Shown: positions 27,875-40,200 of the stretch, piece by piece | How positions within the stretch are numbered: the first letter of the stretch is position 1 | How the letters are laid out: the number at the start of each line of letters is the position of its first letter | From: Stichopus chloronotus | Taxonomy: Eukaryota > Echinodermata > Holothuroidea > Aspidochirotida > Stichopodidae | Reading direction: 5' to 3' | DNA: 64,000 nt | Assembly: GCA_021234535.1 (NCBI GenBank) | Contig: CM037841.1 | Coordinates: forward strand, 11,552,825-11,616,824 | Position numbers and translations under genes: made by a program | Notes under the pieces: generated by a model | The model's input: only the letters and a program-made list of their open reading frames with translations | What the model was told of the DNA's origin: nothing | The model's database searches: none

Positions 27875-29072
27875 TTGTGAACATTTGTGAACATCTACAA
27901 AACAATGTCAACCTTACCTGGTGTAATACATATGATGTTTTGCTCAAATTCATTTTGAGTTATTAAGCTCACTAGGTTTTCAGATTTTGATTGTGCTTCA
28001 CCTCAGTAGGCTTTGACATTTTTGAGAAAGAAAAGCGTTTTATCGTTGAATGATAGACAACAAAGGCAAAAGCTTTGCATGGTAGAATTTTTACAGGTCA
28101 GGTGCCCCACACATGCATAATGTGCCATCCCCATTGCATAAATTTTTTTTTATTGCCAACAACAAATCACTGATGACAAAAACATTGAATTATGCAACTC
28201 TGTTAGAAATAGTCGGCAAGACACATTTTAAAGCCATCTACGTTAACTTTACGACTATTGGAAAATAATTTTGACTATAGTTTATATGGAATGCTAGAGG
28301 TGTGCCAATGACGCTGAACAAATTACTCGAGCAGATACAAAGACAGACGGGGTCATGACAACTGACAGACATTTAGTCTTTCACTTATGGATGTTTATGA
28401 AGTTATTCTTTATGACATTTGAATTCAATTCCATTCCGACCTCAATGAAAATCCTAACCTAGCCCCATTTTGTTTTATAAATTAAACCGATCTCATACCC
28501 ATGACCTACCATGTGTTACCAACTCAATGAGTATTGGTGCTGCCTTTTTAAGAATGGCTGAAAATGGAGCTCAACAACAAAAAAGCATCAAAACACAATC
28601 AGTCTACAATAAATTAATGCAAGAAAGAAAGAAAAAAGAGAAAGTACCCTAGGCAGCAGGGTATTAGAATAGCAAAAAAAATCTGCTGGAGATAATAAGA
28701 TACTGCACCGTTTAATGAAACTAATGAAACCGTAATCATTGCCGATGGGAACAGGAAAAGAAAGGGTGTTTTAGTGATTCCCTGAGGGGTTTCGTGTTTC
28801 ATTTCTTTGAAAAGAAACCAATTTCTCCCCCTTCTCCCAAGCCAGAATACCAAACACAGCAATAAAGTGCTCATCAGTCATTATTGCAACAAGTACTCAT
28901 TCATCGGTTGTAGCTGCTGTCTCCCAACCCCCCCATCCCTCGGTGATTTCTTTACTCACAATTACCAAGGATGACAAACAAGTATCTTAACAACAATACC
29001 AGCAGTTGGTATGATTTTCATGACAATTAAAATATGCTGACTCATTTAATACAAATGTAATACTTTACACTA

Positions 29073-29474
<402 letters not shown>

Positions 29475-29954
29475 TTAATTTGGAAGACAGGACGTGGGAA
29501 ATCAGTGAACAATGCTGTATGAGGGGCGGGGGAGTTGTGGACTGACACTGTAAGTGATAGCCCATTAAAAATGCCGAGTTCTTCTACACCTTTCAATAAT
29601 GTGATGGTTTATCCTTCACTTTAAACAGGAAAGCAATCCATGTTCAGTTAGCTTTATACACCCTTACAGAGAAAAAAGGAAATGTCTTAGGATATGTCAC
29701 AAAAATGGGTGATGCAGCACTTTTCCCATGATGCTTTGCAGTCTCTGCAATGCACACACTTCATACAGAATACACCACAAAGATTAGTTTTACATCTCAA
29801 ATTTGCTATGCAGCTCCTTTCACAGATGCAGATGGATCCAAACAGAGTAGTTTGCAAAGATGAGCAATGCTTCCCCTTTAAAGGCTGTCCCATTAACTAC
29901 TAGTGTAATATGCAGGGGATATATACTTCACGCTATGAAAACTCCAGTCTTAGA

Positions 29955-30925
29955 ATTAGATAAAAGATTTTACATTTATGTGACAAGAAAATCAAAGGAC
30001 TTTGCGGTTCCTTGCCAATATTCACGAAGAACACAGTGTACTATCTGCGTACCAAACTTGAAATTCAAACACATTATCATTCTACAGTGTGTACTAAGCA
30101 GTTTTTTATGTTTTCTGACCTCTGGTGATCTTAAATGAAATTTGACCTCCACCAAAATTAAAGGGAATCATCTACTCACTAAGACCTAAATAGCACTAAG
30201 TATGAAATTAGTCAAAATGCTTCTTGAGATACTTTGTTTACAAGGTTTTCACAGTTTGACAGCTGATGACCTCAAATGACATTCGACTTCTACCAAAAAA
30301 GGATGGGGATCACCTACTTGGTATGGCCAACCAACAGATAAAGTAATAGACTTAGTCAAAATTACCATTCTTGAGATATTGTCTTATAAAGGTTTTCAGT
30401 GCGACCTCTGTTGACCTCAAATGACCTTTGACCTTCACCAAACACAGTAGGGAACATCTACTCATTATGACTAAGCCACAGGCTCAGTATGACATTAGTC
30501 ACAATTACCCTTCTTGAGATACTGTGTTTACAGGGTTTTCACAGTTTTACCTCAGGTGACCTCAAACCACTTTTGACCTCTACAGAAAATAGTAGTGATT
30601 GTCTACTTAATATGACCAACCCACACAAGACGTATGACGTTAGTCACGTCTACATTTCTTGAGATACAGAGTTTATATAGTGTTTGCAAAGAATTTACAA
30701 TTTGACCTCTGGTGACCTCAAATAACCTTTGACCTCCACCAAAAACAATAGGGATCATCTACTCTACATGAACAACCCACATACCAAGTGTACGCTAAGC
30801 AGCGGTTACCCTTCTTGAGATATCATGTTCACAAGCAAGGCGTCACATACACACACAAAAACACACATACACACAACATCACCACGGCATTGATTCCGTT
30901 TGCCCTCAGGCAAGGAATCAAAAAA
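29955..30925 (+). repeat. TGACCT half-site repeat, copy A (about five units)
   Basis: After a 5' block (AAAGGACTTTGCGGTTCCTT, then GCCAATATTCACGAAGAAC) come about five diverged units of roughly 140-155 bp. Each is built from direct TGACCT words, then CCACC, TACTCA-type text, GTATGACATTAGTCA and CTTGAGATA. The element ends with a CA-rich stretch and a hairpin (GATTCCGTTTGCC with GGCAAGGAATC) at about 30890-30920. It fills much of the 15.5 kb intron's left end. No coding capacity was seen. Confidence 0.88.
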
Positions 30926-30978
30926 GGCAAAGTGGAGTAAGTACAAGCATGAATTTTTGGAAGACAGGTAAGTGATAA

Positions 30979-31009
30979 GTGTGTGTGTGTGTATATATAT
31001 ATACACACA
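30979..31009. repeat. GT/AT/AC compound microsatellite forming a palindrome
   Basis: A GT run passes into TA repeats and then an AC run. Bases 30986-31009 form a perfect 24-bp palindrome centred on (TA)6. It could extrude as a cruciform and is likely to be length-variable. Confidence 0.9.
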
Positions 31010-31609
31010 AAATTTAATTTAATTGCTTGTCTACACATGGCTAATGGTTCGTTACTTGTTTAGGGTACCTATCTGCCATTTATAAATGATAAAATACTTC
31101 TCCCAGAGACACAAATTACATCTGTTAGGTGCAATTTACTAGCAAATTTTTACTTTTATTACTACAAACATTTTACAATTTTTTTTTTACACAAATTTAT
31201 TTCTTACAAATACTTTCATTTTATTCTAAATCCTTTAAAACTATTACATGATCTGATAAAGCTGAGGTTAGTCTCAGAGTTAGGAGCTATACAAGGTGCA
31301 AGTTTTTAGTGTGTAAGTCAACCTAAGGTGCGATATGTATACGTTATGCACTCAAACTTCCTCATACCGACAATGTTTTTACTAGGTTTTAAATCCTCTG
31401 GATTCCCAACTATTCAATTAATCAGCCCCATACATAATAATTTAATCATCTCTACATTGTTGTGGACAAACTAGGACATTGATAACCTCCCTGGGAAACA
31501 TTCTATTAAAATGAAAGAAAAAAGAAAAACACACTCTATCCTACATGCAAGTTTTGTAATTTATGCCGAATAAAACGCTTTCCTGCCAGAATTATCAATA
31601 CATGAAAAA

Positions 31610-31950
31610 AATCCTTGAAAATGGTGAATGAGCATCTCTGTCGCCAATATTCTCTTTCCTCTTATAGCTGAGATTGAGAGTTCCATATTAGACAATGCTA
31701 ACAAATATTGGAACATTGAGACTTAAGTTCCAATTTTCACAGCGTCGTGGACGACACTGCGGCTGATATGGCAACTGCATTGTGAGCACTACGTCACAGA
31801 CTGTTGATGTAATTTAACATGAATACCGACAATGGCTGCTACTGTACATCTCTGACAGAATAAAAATAGCTCTCCATATTCATCTCAATCAGAGAGACGA
31901 CAAAAGGTGTCAAAGCCTACCATATAAATGCATTGCTTTCATACTGCCTC
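31610..31950. promoter_or_regulatory. Candidate intronic cis-regulatory module
   Basis: This non-repetitive stretch has a CRE-type core ACGTCA, CCATATTAGA (CArG-like), GACAATG (Sox-like), AACAAATA (Fox-like) and AGGTGTCA (T-box-like) within about 340 bp of the 15.5 kb intron. The inference rests only on motif variety and absence of repeats. Confidence 0.22.
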
Positions 31951-32263
31951 CTGTTTTCTTATCTGAAATCCATCCATCTAACTTTAATAGGGCAAATAAT
32001 TTTAAAAAAATTTCATTGCTTGCCACTGATGAAAGATCGAATTAGTCCGTTCTGTGTGATGTAACTTAAAGGTGGGTCGTATTCTTATTATTTCCTCTCT
32101 TGAGAAAAGAAGAGGGGGAAGAAAATAAAACAGAAATCTGCTAGATATAAAGGACTAAATATTATATGCATGTCTCCATGTATAATATTTATACATCAAG
32201 ACCCTTGCAGAAGACTGACATAGAAGAAATATTACGTTTGATGAAGTGCTCGTAATAAAGCAT

Positions 32264-32277
32264 GTATCCATGGCAAC
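32264..32277. promoter_or_regulatory. RFX X-box-like motif
   Basis: GTATCCATGGCAAC matches the X-box consensus. A second half, ATGGTTGCTC, follows about 10 bp later. It lies in the 15.5 kb intron. Confidence 0.35.
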
Positions 32278-35200
32278 CAATCTCATGGTTGCTCTGGTAA
32301 ATGCAACTGATGTATGCACGACCTCCATCTATCAGAGGAAACTCTGTCTGCGAGACTACCATACAAATTAAGCCGAGGGTGAGGTACTTTCAAAATCGAA
32401 AGCTGCAACAAACTAAATACATGTTGTCAGATCTTGAGTCAGATAAGTGCAGTTATTTTGTGCCATGTAAACAAAATTCAGAGTTTTTTTGTTGATCCAT
32501 TCAGATTCTCCCCTGGTCGAGAGGCTGGAATTTAATGCTAGGAAATACTCTACTAGTAACACTGCTCATCGGTACTAAAAACGTCAAAAAAAAAACAATA
32601 GTCACTATCTTCACTAGTAGCAGTAACCATAATGCTTAATGATGGAGTTTCAAAGGGAGAAGAGTAAAAAAGTAAAGAAAGTGCAGTTTTAAGAGTTTAA
32701 CACCAGATGCTTTTGCCTGTTGGTAGCAACTATGCTTAACCAACAAACATTAATAGGTTAAATATGCTTCTCAAAATATAGCATGAACATCTCTCTCTTG
32801 TTGTCGTCGATAATTTGGTCTGCACTTGACGGTGTAACACACAGCAAATGATGCCATCCGATGTTACAGACGATTTAAAAGATCTTTCAGAGGCTGAATG
32901 TAAGCACTGTGTAAGTTATGAGAACGCGGGATTCGAACGAACAATGTAACTAATCCACTTACATCGGGATGGAGGATGGTTGCAGCAAAACAGTTGAATC
33001 TACAGATGAACATGTAACATCAAATTATTGTATGAGGTTTTTTTTTTTTTTTGACCAGCAGAGTGTTCAGTTTGACTGTCATACACACAATAAGCACATG
33101 CACTTAACTTAGTTCAACATAGCTCTTGTGTACACAGTCTCCACTCTGTGACGTCATAAAATAGGGCTGTGAATTTCACTGTACTTTTGGTTGACCAGCG
33201 TTTTTCCACAGGTGGATAAAAATTGCATTCTCCTCCCTCAAAGCTATAAGCGACTGCGAAAGTGACGTTTTCTATTTGTATGTGTTGTGTTCTGCAGAGA
33301 TGAAATTTGCTAACCTTTATGGTTTTCAATGATCAGGGGCTTTAAATATTTACAAACGATGTAACAAATATTACACTGTTTGTAAGTAACTGCTCATTAG
33401 TTTGCCTTTTAAGTTCAGTAACTATGCTGAAGCCTTTTGTATGCGAAAAGAAGAGTTGTACTTGGAAAGAAAATGTGAGAAAACGCATGGTGTAATGACA
33501 CAGCATGGAGAGGATATTTCATCCATGATATGCACGGTAAAATGCCTTCAGCCTGTTTCCAGACGATTTTTCATGCTGCAAAAGTCCTGGATGCATTTTG
33601 TCAGAAGAAAATCGAAGTTTGATGCAAAAGATGGCAGTATAAACAAATCAGCATCTATAGCGTTCACGTCACACAGGAATATTTAGACAAGCACCATATG
33701 ACACAATATTCCAATGACAATTCTGAACCCGAACACCTTGTCTACACAAAAATGGCGTACCGTCCCAAGACCTTGCAAATCAACCTTGGCTCATTCCAGG
33801 TGGCCCGAACATCACCTACATTATTGCGCCGTGCAGGTCCAAACTGACTCTTCGCCATTAGCCACCGCTAATCCGGACCATCGTTCCGTTTTTCCAGCAC
33901 TTGGAGTTGAAAATGGCTTTGCCTTGTACTGGATGCCAACAGGCATAGGCAGATTCATGAAATAACAACACGTAACATTAGGCTTTACACTATGCTGTAT
34001 TTATGTTCATAGTGTTGTCATGGAAAGTCTGAGTACCCCAAAAGCAATATGTGTAAAAAGGTTACTTTGTTGAACTAGACAATCTCATACAGAAAATTCC
34101 AATACAGAAAATAGTGGCTAACAATAGCTATTGTTATGAAACACGAGACAATCTTGTAGTGACTACTGTATTCCAAATTGCAGAAAATCTTCGCTACCAT
34201 ATATAGCTAGCAGCCTTGCAGTGGCTAGCGTGTACTGTGTACTGCACCATGCAGATCAACTCGCAAGAGTATGGAAGGTCGACTGGCTAGTGCCCCGATC
34301 TGCTCCATTCTACAACGTCAGGTAAACATCAACTCAATCTTTGACAGTTTTACAAGCGTTGAAGGGGTTAGAATACAGTATGGGACAATTTTCACACCAA
34401 CTTAAGTTGCCTAAATTTAACTTAGAGGGTATGGAAATGTGATATTTGTGTTTAGTACACATTTCTCTTTGCAATGATACTAAATGAGACATGTTCAGAA
34501 TCAATGAATAGGGGCTTTAAATTATGGTTTGATCCTAGTTGGTCCCTTGTGTTTGAATCAGTGAAAGCTTACTCCAATTGTACTAGGTATCATGTGGGAC
34601 GGCCCCATGCTAAATCACTTACACAGCACACTTAGACAGCACAAGCCCTCCAACCTTAGAAAACTGAATGAAGAGGACAACAAAAACGACAAAATTGAGG
34701 AGAGGATCTCTGTAAAACTAGGACTTGAGAGGGAACAACAAGAATGGAGTGGTATGGCCAAAACATGGCCTGTACATGGAGTACGACAAGACACGATCGT
34801 TAAGAGGAAGTTCTAATGAATAATGTAAATCCTATGTACACTAAATGATTAAACCATGGTAAATGGAAAGTAAACCCATGGCCAATGTAAGCAAGTAAAC
34901 ATCTCCATCAGGACAGTAACTTATGGAACCATGGCCTTCCAGCACTCTGTGGTACCATAACTTGCACAACAATGTGCAGTAAAATGCAGAGTAGAACCAT
35001 CTCATGGAAGATACCCTAATAGTTGAGATTGCTTCAAATGAAAAACAAACTACATTCACCAACCACAGCAGCAGTAGCATTACCACTGACAGTGGTTTAT
35101 GGAGCATACACTTCATATATTCTCCTTTCTCTCCTACCAGCATATATCATATCATCAATGCATGGTTGCATTCTGTCCTGGAAAAATGATCAGCAGAAGT

Positions 35201-36737
35201 AAGTTATCCATCACAAGATGAGGAAAGAAAAAAAAAAGAGGAAACCAAAGCCAAAATAAGAAAAAAAGAAGGGAAGGACACCGACATCAAACTTTAGAGC
35301 AAATTTTTCAGAGTTTATTTTCATCAGCTCTAGGCTGGAAAAGCTTGCCGGCACATTCTAGGCACTTCTGTCTGACTGACCTCTTAATTTCCATGATATA
35401 TTTGTATAGGTGAATGCAACTGCAAAAAATATTCCACTGGGATGTGCATTTCATGTAGGAGGCTGATGCAGAACCAGTTGGTTGAACAACCCTTAGATGG
35501 CACTTAGATATGATGAAAGTCAATGGAGGTTAAAACAGACAAAGACATAGAAACTTAAGCTCCCAGGGAGAATTAAAATTAAAGAAAAAAGAAATACCAA
35601 CAGAGCCACAAATACTATGCAAGTCGAAAGTAAGTGGAGAAACTGATTTGTTGTAAGCCTGATGGGAGTCTGGGAATCCAAAACTTGGGCTATAATCCAT
35701 GAAAACACAAATTTTTAGGATGCTCAAAATAAGTGGAAAGTGGAGTAACGTGAGCCGATCCTTTAACACTGACATACTAATGGGATCAATTCCTTCTGGT
35801 GAATACACTCCAAAGACCTCTCTATTTTTCTCTCAACACCACCAAATTAATCCCCTTCCCTCCTGCCTCCCCCCTTCTCCTGATTCCCTTCCTCATGAGT
35901 GCTGATATATTGCACTATTCTCCAACATCAGCTACAGCTGCTGAGTCGAGATACAAGATGTACACCACCCTAGAACATTCAACAACTTGGCATGGAAAAT
36001 GCATATATGTAAATAGCTCCAGAAGGTACTGTGAGTTGTTCCCTGGTAAATATTCCCGCAAAGCAAGGGGGAGGGGGCAAACAGCACCACCAAAACACAT
36101 TTAGTCTGAAGACTGTCACTTTAGACTGTCATTTTAACACGGTTTCAAAACTACTGGGACAAAATTACAAAGTCAGACCTGCATAAAGTAATATCGATTG
36201 GTACCATCAGCTTGGTGTTTGAAAACTTTGTCAACATACACCTTTCATTTTTGCCTATTTGTTGCCTTACATATGTGTGACATAATCCAGAGAGGAACAA
36301 AGAAAAAATAACGATCTGGCTTGTGTCATTACAAATGGTTGTCGTTATAACACAAAAACTATATCTTTGCCACATGATTATTAACTCAGGAAACTTTGTA
36401 AACGTTTTTTCACAGTCATCCATAAAGAAGCAGTTCGCCAATTGGTGCAGGCCTGTTGCTGCAATTTTCCGAACTGTAGTGCCGGTAAAATATCACACCT
36501 TTACCTATAGACATTAGGAGCTCTCCATATAGCCCATTCATGTTTGAAACAGTAACATGAAAAGTTGGGAAATTACAACTTTCTGCTTTTCTTTCTTGGA
36601 GGCCACTAAAGTCACAATGAAACCTGTCCAAATTATGAATATTTAGAAGTACCCAGGTAACTTATGTACTGTTACTATGTTACTGATAATTATTGTTTTC
36701 ACAACATTTAGCTGTATCTTCCATCATTTCATGGTTA

Positions 36738-36789
36738 GCTCCTTTGGGGGGAGAGATCCGGTACCGGAGTACTCTACCAGTTAAGGTAA
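36738..36789 (-). repeat. tRNA-like fragment, possible SINE head
   Basis: On the minus strand, TACCTTAACTGGTAGAGTA resembles the D-arm/A-box of a tRNA (TAGCTCAGCTGGTAGAGCA type), followed by CTCCGGTACCGGATC like an anticodon arm. No B-box or 3' acceptor stem follows. It is a decayed fragment at best, not a tRNA gene. Confidence 0.3.
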
Positions 36790-37201
36790 TAACAGCTACC
36801 ACATGTAACAGTTACACCACAATAACAGTTGCAATGGTTATGTTAATTGCTTTTATGTAAATGATAAAAAAAACATGATCTTCTATATGAAGGATCACCA
36901 GAAGTTCATGAAAAAGAGACAGGGGTTAAAAGGTGTCCACATGTGTGTGTGTACGTATGCTTACATGGGTACATAATGTGTGTACACATGTTATCCCAAT
37001 AGCCTCCCCTGCAGTAAATACCTGCTCATTTTCATTTTTCTGTGGTTTCCTATGAGAACAAACATGTTTGTTCCAGACTGCCAAAAGCAAAACAAGTCAA
37101 ATGTCAGAGGTAAGATTAAATTAATACACTATATGGCAATAACAAAATCAGAAAATATGGAAATGACATTAAACCATCATAAAATGCTATCAAAGTATGT
37201 G

Positions 37202-37215
37202 GTTACCATGGTAAC
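37202..37215. promoter_or_regulatory. RFX X-box-like motif, fully palindromic
   Basis: GTTACCATGGTAAC is a perfect 14-bp palindrome and an ideal RFX dimer site. It is intronic. Confidence 0.35.
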
Positions 37216-40200
37216 TGAGGGTGCACAAAGTTTTTAAGGAATGGGTATCCTTTTCCTTGCTTGTTAGTTCAGTTTACAAAGACACCTTCCAACGATTTAC
37301 TGATTTTGCTCTTCAAAAACAAAGGACAATTTACGGCCCTTCAGTAAAGTTTGAATCAGAAGAAAAACAGAAAGGAATGGAACTATTTCTGTTTGCAGAT
37401 GACATTGCCAAGGTTGCTATGCAGGCAACCACTGCATTCTCTTCATTGAACTCTGTATTCCAAAACAAGGAGCATGGTTTTCTTTGCTTTCAAAAAGCAC
37501 TGTGAATGAAAAGACCACTGTAAAAGGTGTGACCACAGGCTACAATTGTTAAGCCATCCACTGTATGTGCAAAATCAAACATCTTCATAAGACTCGACTT
37601 TTCTTTAAAAGTTTTACGCTACTTAGAATTGATAATAAACAAGTTAATACGGATTAAAACTTGCAGTAAACTTCCTTCCAATTTTCAAGGTATATACCAA
37701 TATCTAAACAGTCAGAGTAGATTTATTTTACTGTATTTTACTGTAACCAAAACCATGACAGAACCAGCCCAAGTCAAGAAAACACAAAATCAACACAGCA
37801 TTTGAACACTATTCATGTTGCTGGTTTTTACTGATTACAAATCTGCATTTACTTTATAACAGCCAGAGAAAATTTTCATTTCCACGATGAGTTCCCTCCT
37901 AGAGAGGAGGGCTTTTTAGTTTTAATAATTTCAAAATGCTGAGTGTTGTTTTAAGGCTCTTTTCTGAACACCCATATCTTCTCAATTTCATCCTTCTTCC
38001 TTGTTTTTCTAACACTGGCTTGTCCTTGACATCCTTTACACATTGAAACAGAACCAAATGCAATTTTAGAGTTTTGTTATTTTAGCATTTTAAGGAGAAT
38101 ACTCTGGGTATCTGTCGAGAAAGATTTAAAAAGTAAATTCCTTAACAGTAATCATCCAAACGAGGTTTGAACGCAGAATCTACGAAGACAGGAAATTTTG
38201 GACTAAATAATTCACATTACTGACAATAGTGCTTTCAGTTTCCTGTATAGAGGGTTGCACACACCAGCAGTTGATACTCTTTTGTTTCTCAATGGGACAG
38301 CACTGTACAAGCTACTGCTTTTTTCTGGTTCTTCTACCATTACAATCTTCACATTTACCAATTTCTTTTAACTTACACTATTTTGTTTTACTTTAGCTTG
38401 CTTGTATGCAAATACTCACTTCTCATACATTTGTCAAATTGTAAGGTGTGATCTGGTAGAAATAACCTTGAACCTTGAAAAAAGAGTAAATCTGAATTTC
38501 ACACACTAGGTTTCTTTCACCTCAAACCAGTTGTTTTGCCACAAAGTGTGGCTGTCAATTATGTCCATTTTCACTCAAAATCTTCTACAATAGCTGTCGA
38601 TGGATCGTTCTGGATGAAGATTGCACACGCAACCCTTCACTTAATATTTCTCACATTTAAATTATTTCTCCCCCCTTTTCCAACAATCACACTTTCCAAA
38701 AATTGGGGTTGCACCATTGCAAATAACGAGACAGAATTGAAAACTGTTTTCAACAATTTATGTACACATACGTACATTTACAACATATCGTTATCACCTC
38801 CGGGAAAAGAACAGGAACTAATAAACTGAAATAACATTGACAATATTCATTCATATATTTATTTTGTCCCTACAAATACATGATAAAGCTGCGGTACAAA
38901 TGAAGACAGGATAATAGAACAAAAAGTTCAATGGACTAGAAACCTTTATAGCAAAGGAACTGACAAACACAGACAACAGACTAAATTAAGAAGGAAAAGC
39001 TTACGAAGACAAACCAAAAGGAATAGCAGGAAACAGATACTAGATTGCTGTATTTGTGACTTCAAATAAGAAAACTTTTTGAGGCCAGATAGTAAATGTG
39101 ACTGGTTTCTACAATTAAGCAACTCCCATTTAAAGGTTGGAAAACCACAGGACTAGATTCATCCTCCATGGTTTCAGTATTTTGGTTGGTGGTTTTGGGT
39201 TTTCATCCTGTCTCGAAACCGCCCCTGAAAAATGGTTTACTCTCTGCATTTCTCACCATAAGCTGCCCCCTACCACTGTGCAACACATGTTTAAGCAAGC
39301 ACCGTCACACAGCCAATTTTTGCATTGCTATGTTGAACAAGTCACTTACAGAAGGTGTGCAGGAAAGTCTGCAAAGCACAAAATACTGTTACTGTACCTC
39401 AGGGTCTTCTTGAGGCTACCAACTTTGCAGTAAATCACAACAAAGTGACAACCAAAAAAAAAATTAAAAAATACAAACAGAAAGACAAAGCTGCTGAAGT
39501 CTATAGATTTTGGTTAAATTCTTAAAGATCGAGTAATGCACATCTAGAAAACAGCTGACTTCCTTCAAAAGTTCCAGAATGAAACCATGAATGACAATTT
39601 GTTGGCACTGTGTTCCTATATATTAATTTTTCAGATATGGCTCTTCAACGTTTGATGAAAATGTCAAACAGACGATGGGTGTTGCACAGCATATTTCTAT
39701 GCTTAAATTCTCCTAATTACTGAGTTTCACATTGGTAAAATGATATCAACATCTTTAGAAGAAGACAATACATACTTTCAAAATAAAACCATGGGGGGCT
39801 CATAAAATTCTCGATTATCCTTGAAATAAAGGTACAGTGAACACAGAATAACATACAACATATCATATTGAGTCCCTCCCTTGACATCACAAATTTGCAT
39901 ATTTGGCTTATGTTTATTTGTGATGCAAATCGTAAAACAGCAATTTTTTGGTAAAGTGGACAATGTTTGATGGATTTTGATGGAAAATGTAGCTATTTTC
40001 AACACGTTTAATGATAAATTCTGTCAACACTCCAAATAGCGTTTTTCACGTCACGTGTACATGAAGACATATTTCACTGACAGTTGAAGGGGTTCTTAAA
40101 TGAAAGAGAATTATTTTCCACTGCAGACATTTCAAACCCCATACCATTATTTTGTTCTTAACTCAAGATATTGCTCTTTGAAGAAAGTTCTCTGGTCGAG

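Noticed and set aside
32930..32960. Minus-strand GTTCGAATCCCGC looks like a tRNA B-box.
   Set aside because: The upstream A-box and acceptor stem are absent; a single B-box-like word is not enough.
37221..37505. Open frame containing FLFADDIAKVA, resembling the reverse-transcriptase YxDD motif.
   Set aside because: No other reverse-transcriptase motif or retroelement context is present in the 94-codon frame.
37889..37921. CCCTCCT/AGGAGGG hairpin followed by a T run, like a bacterial terminator.
   Set aside because: The window is eukaryotic intron; a short GC stem with T residues is expected by chance.
37945..37970. GGCTCTTTTCTGAACACCCA resembles the histone mRNA 3' stem-loop.
   Set aside because: The right half of the stem (AGAGCC) is missing, so no stem forms, and no histone frame lies upstream.
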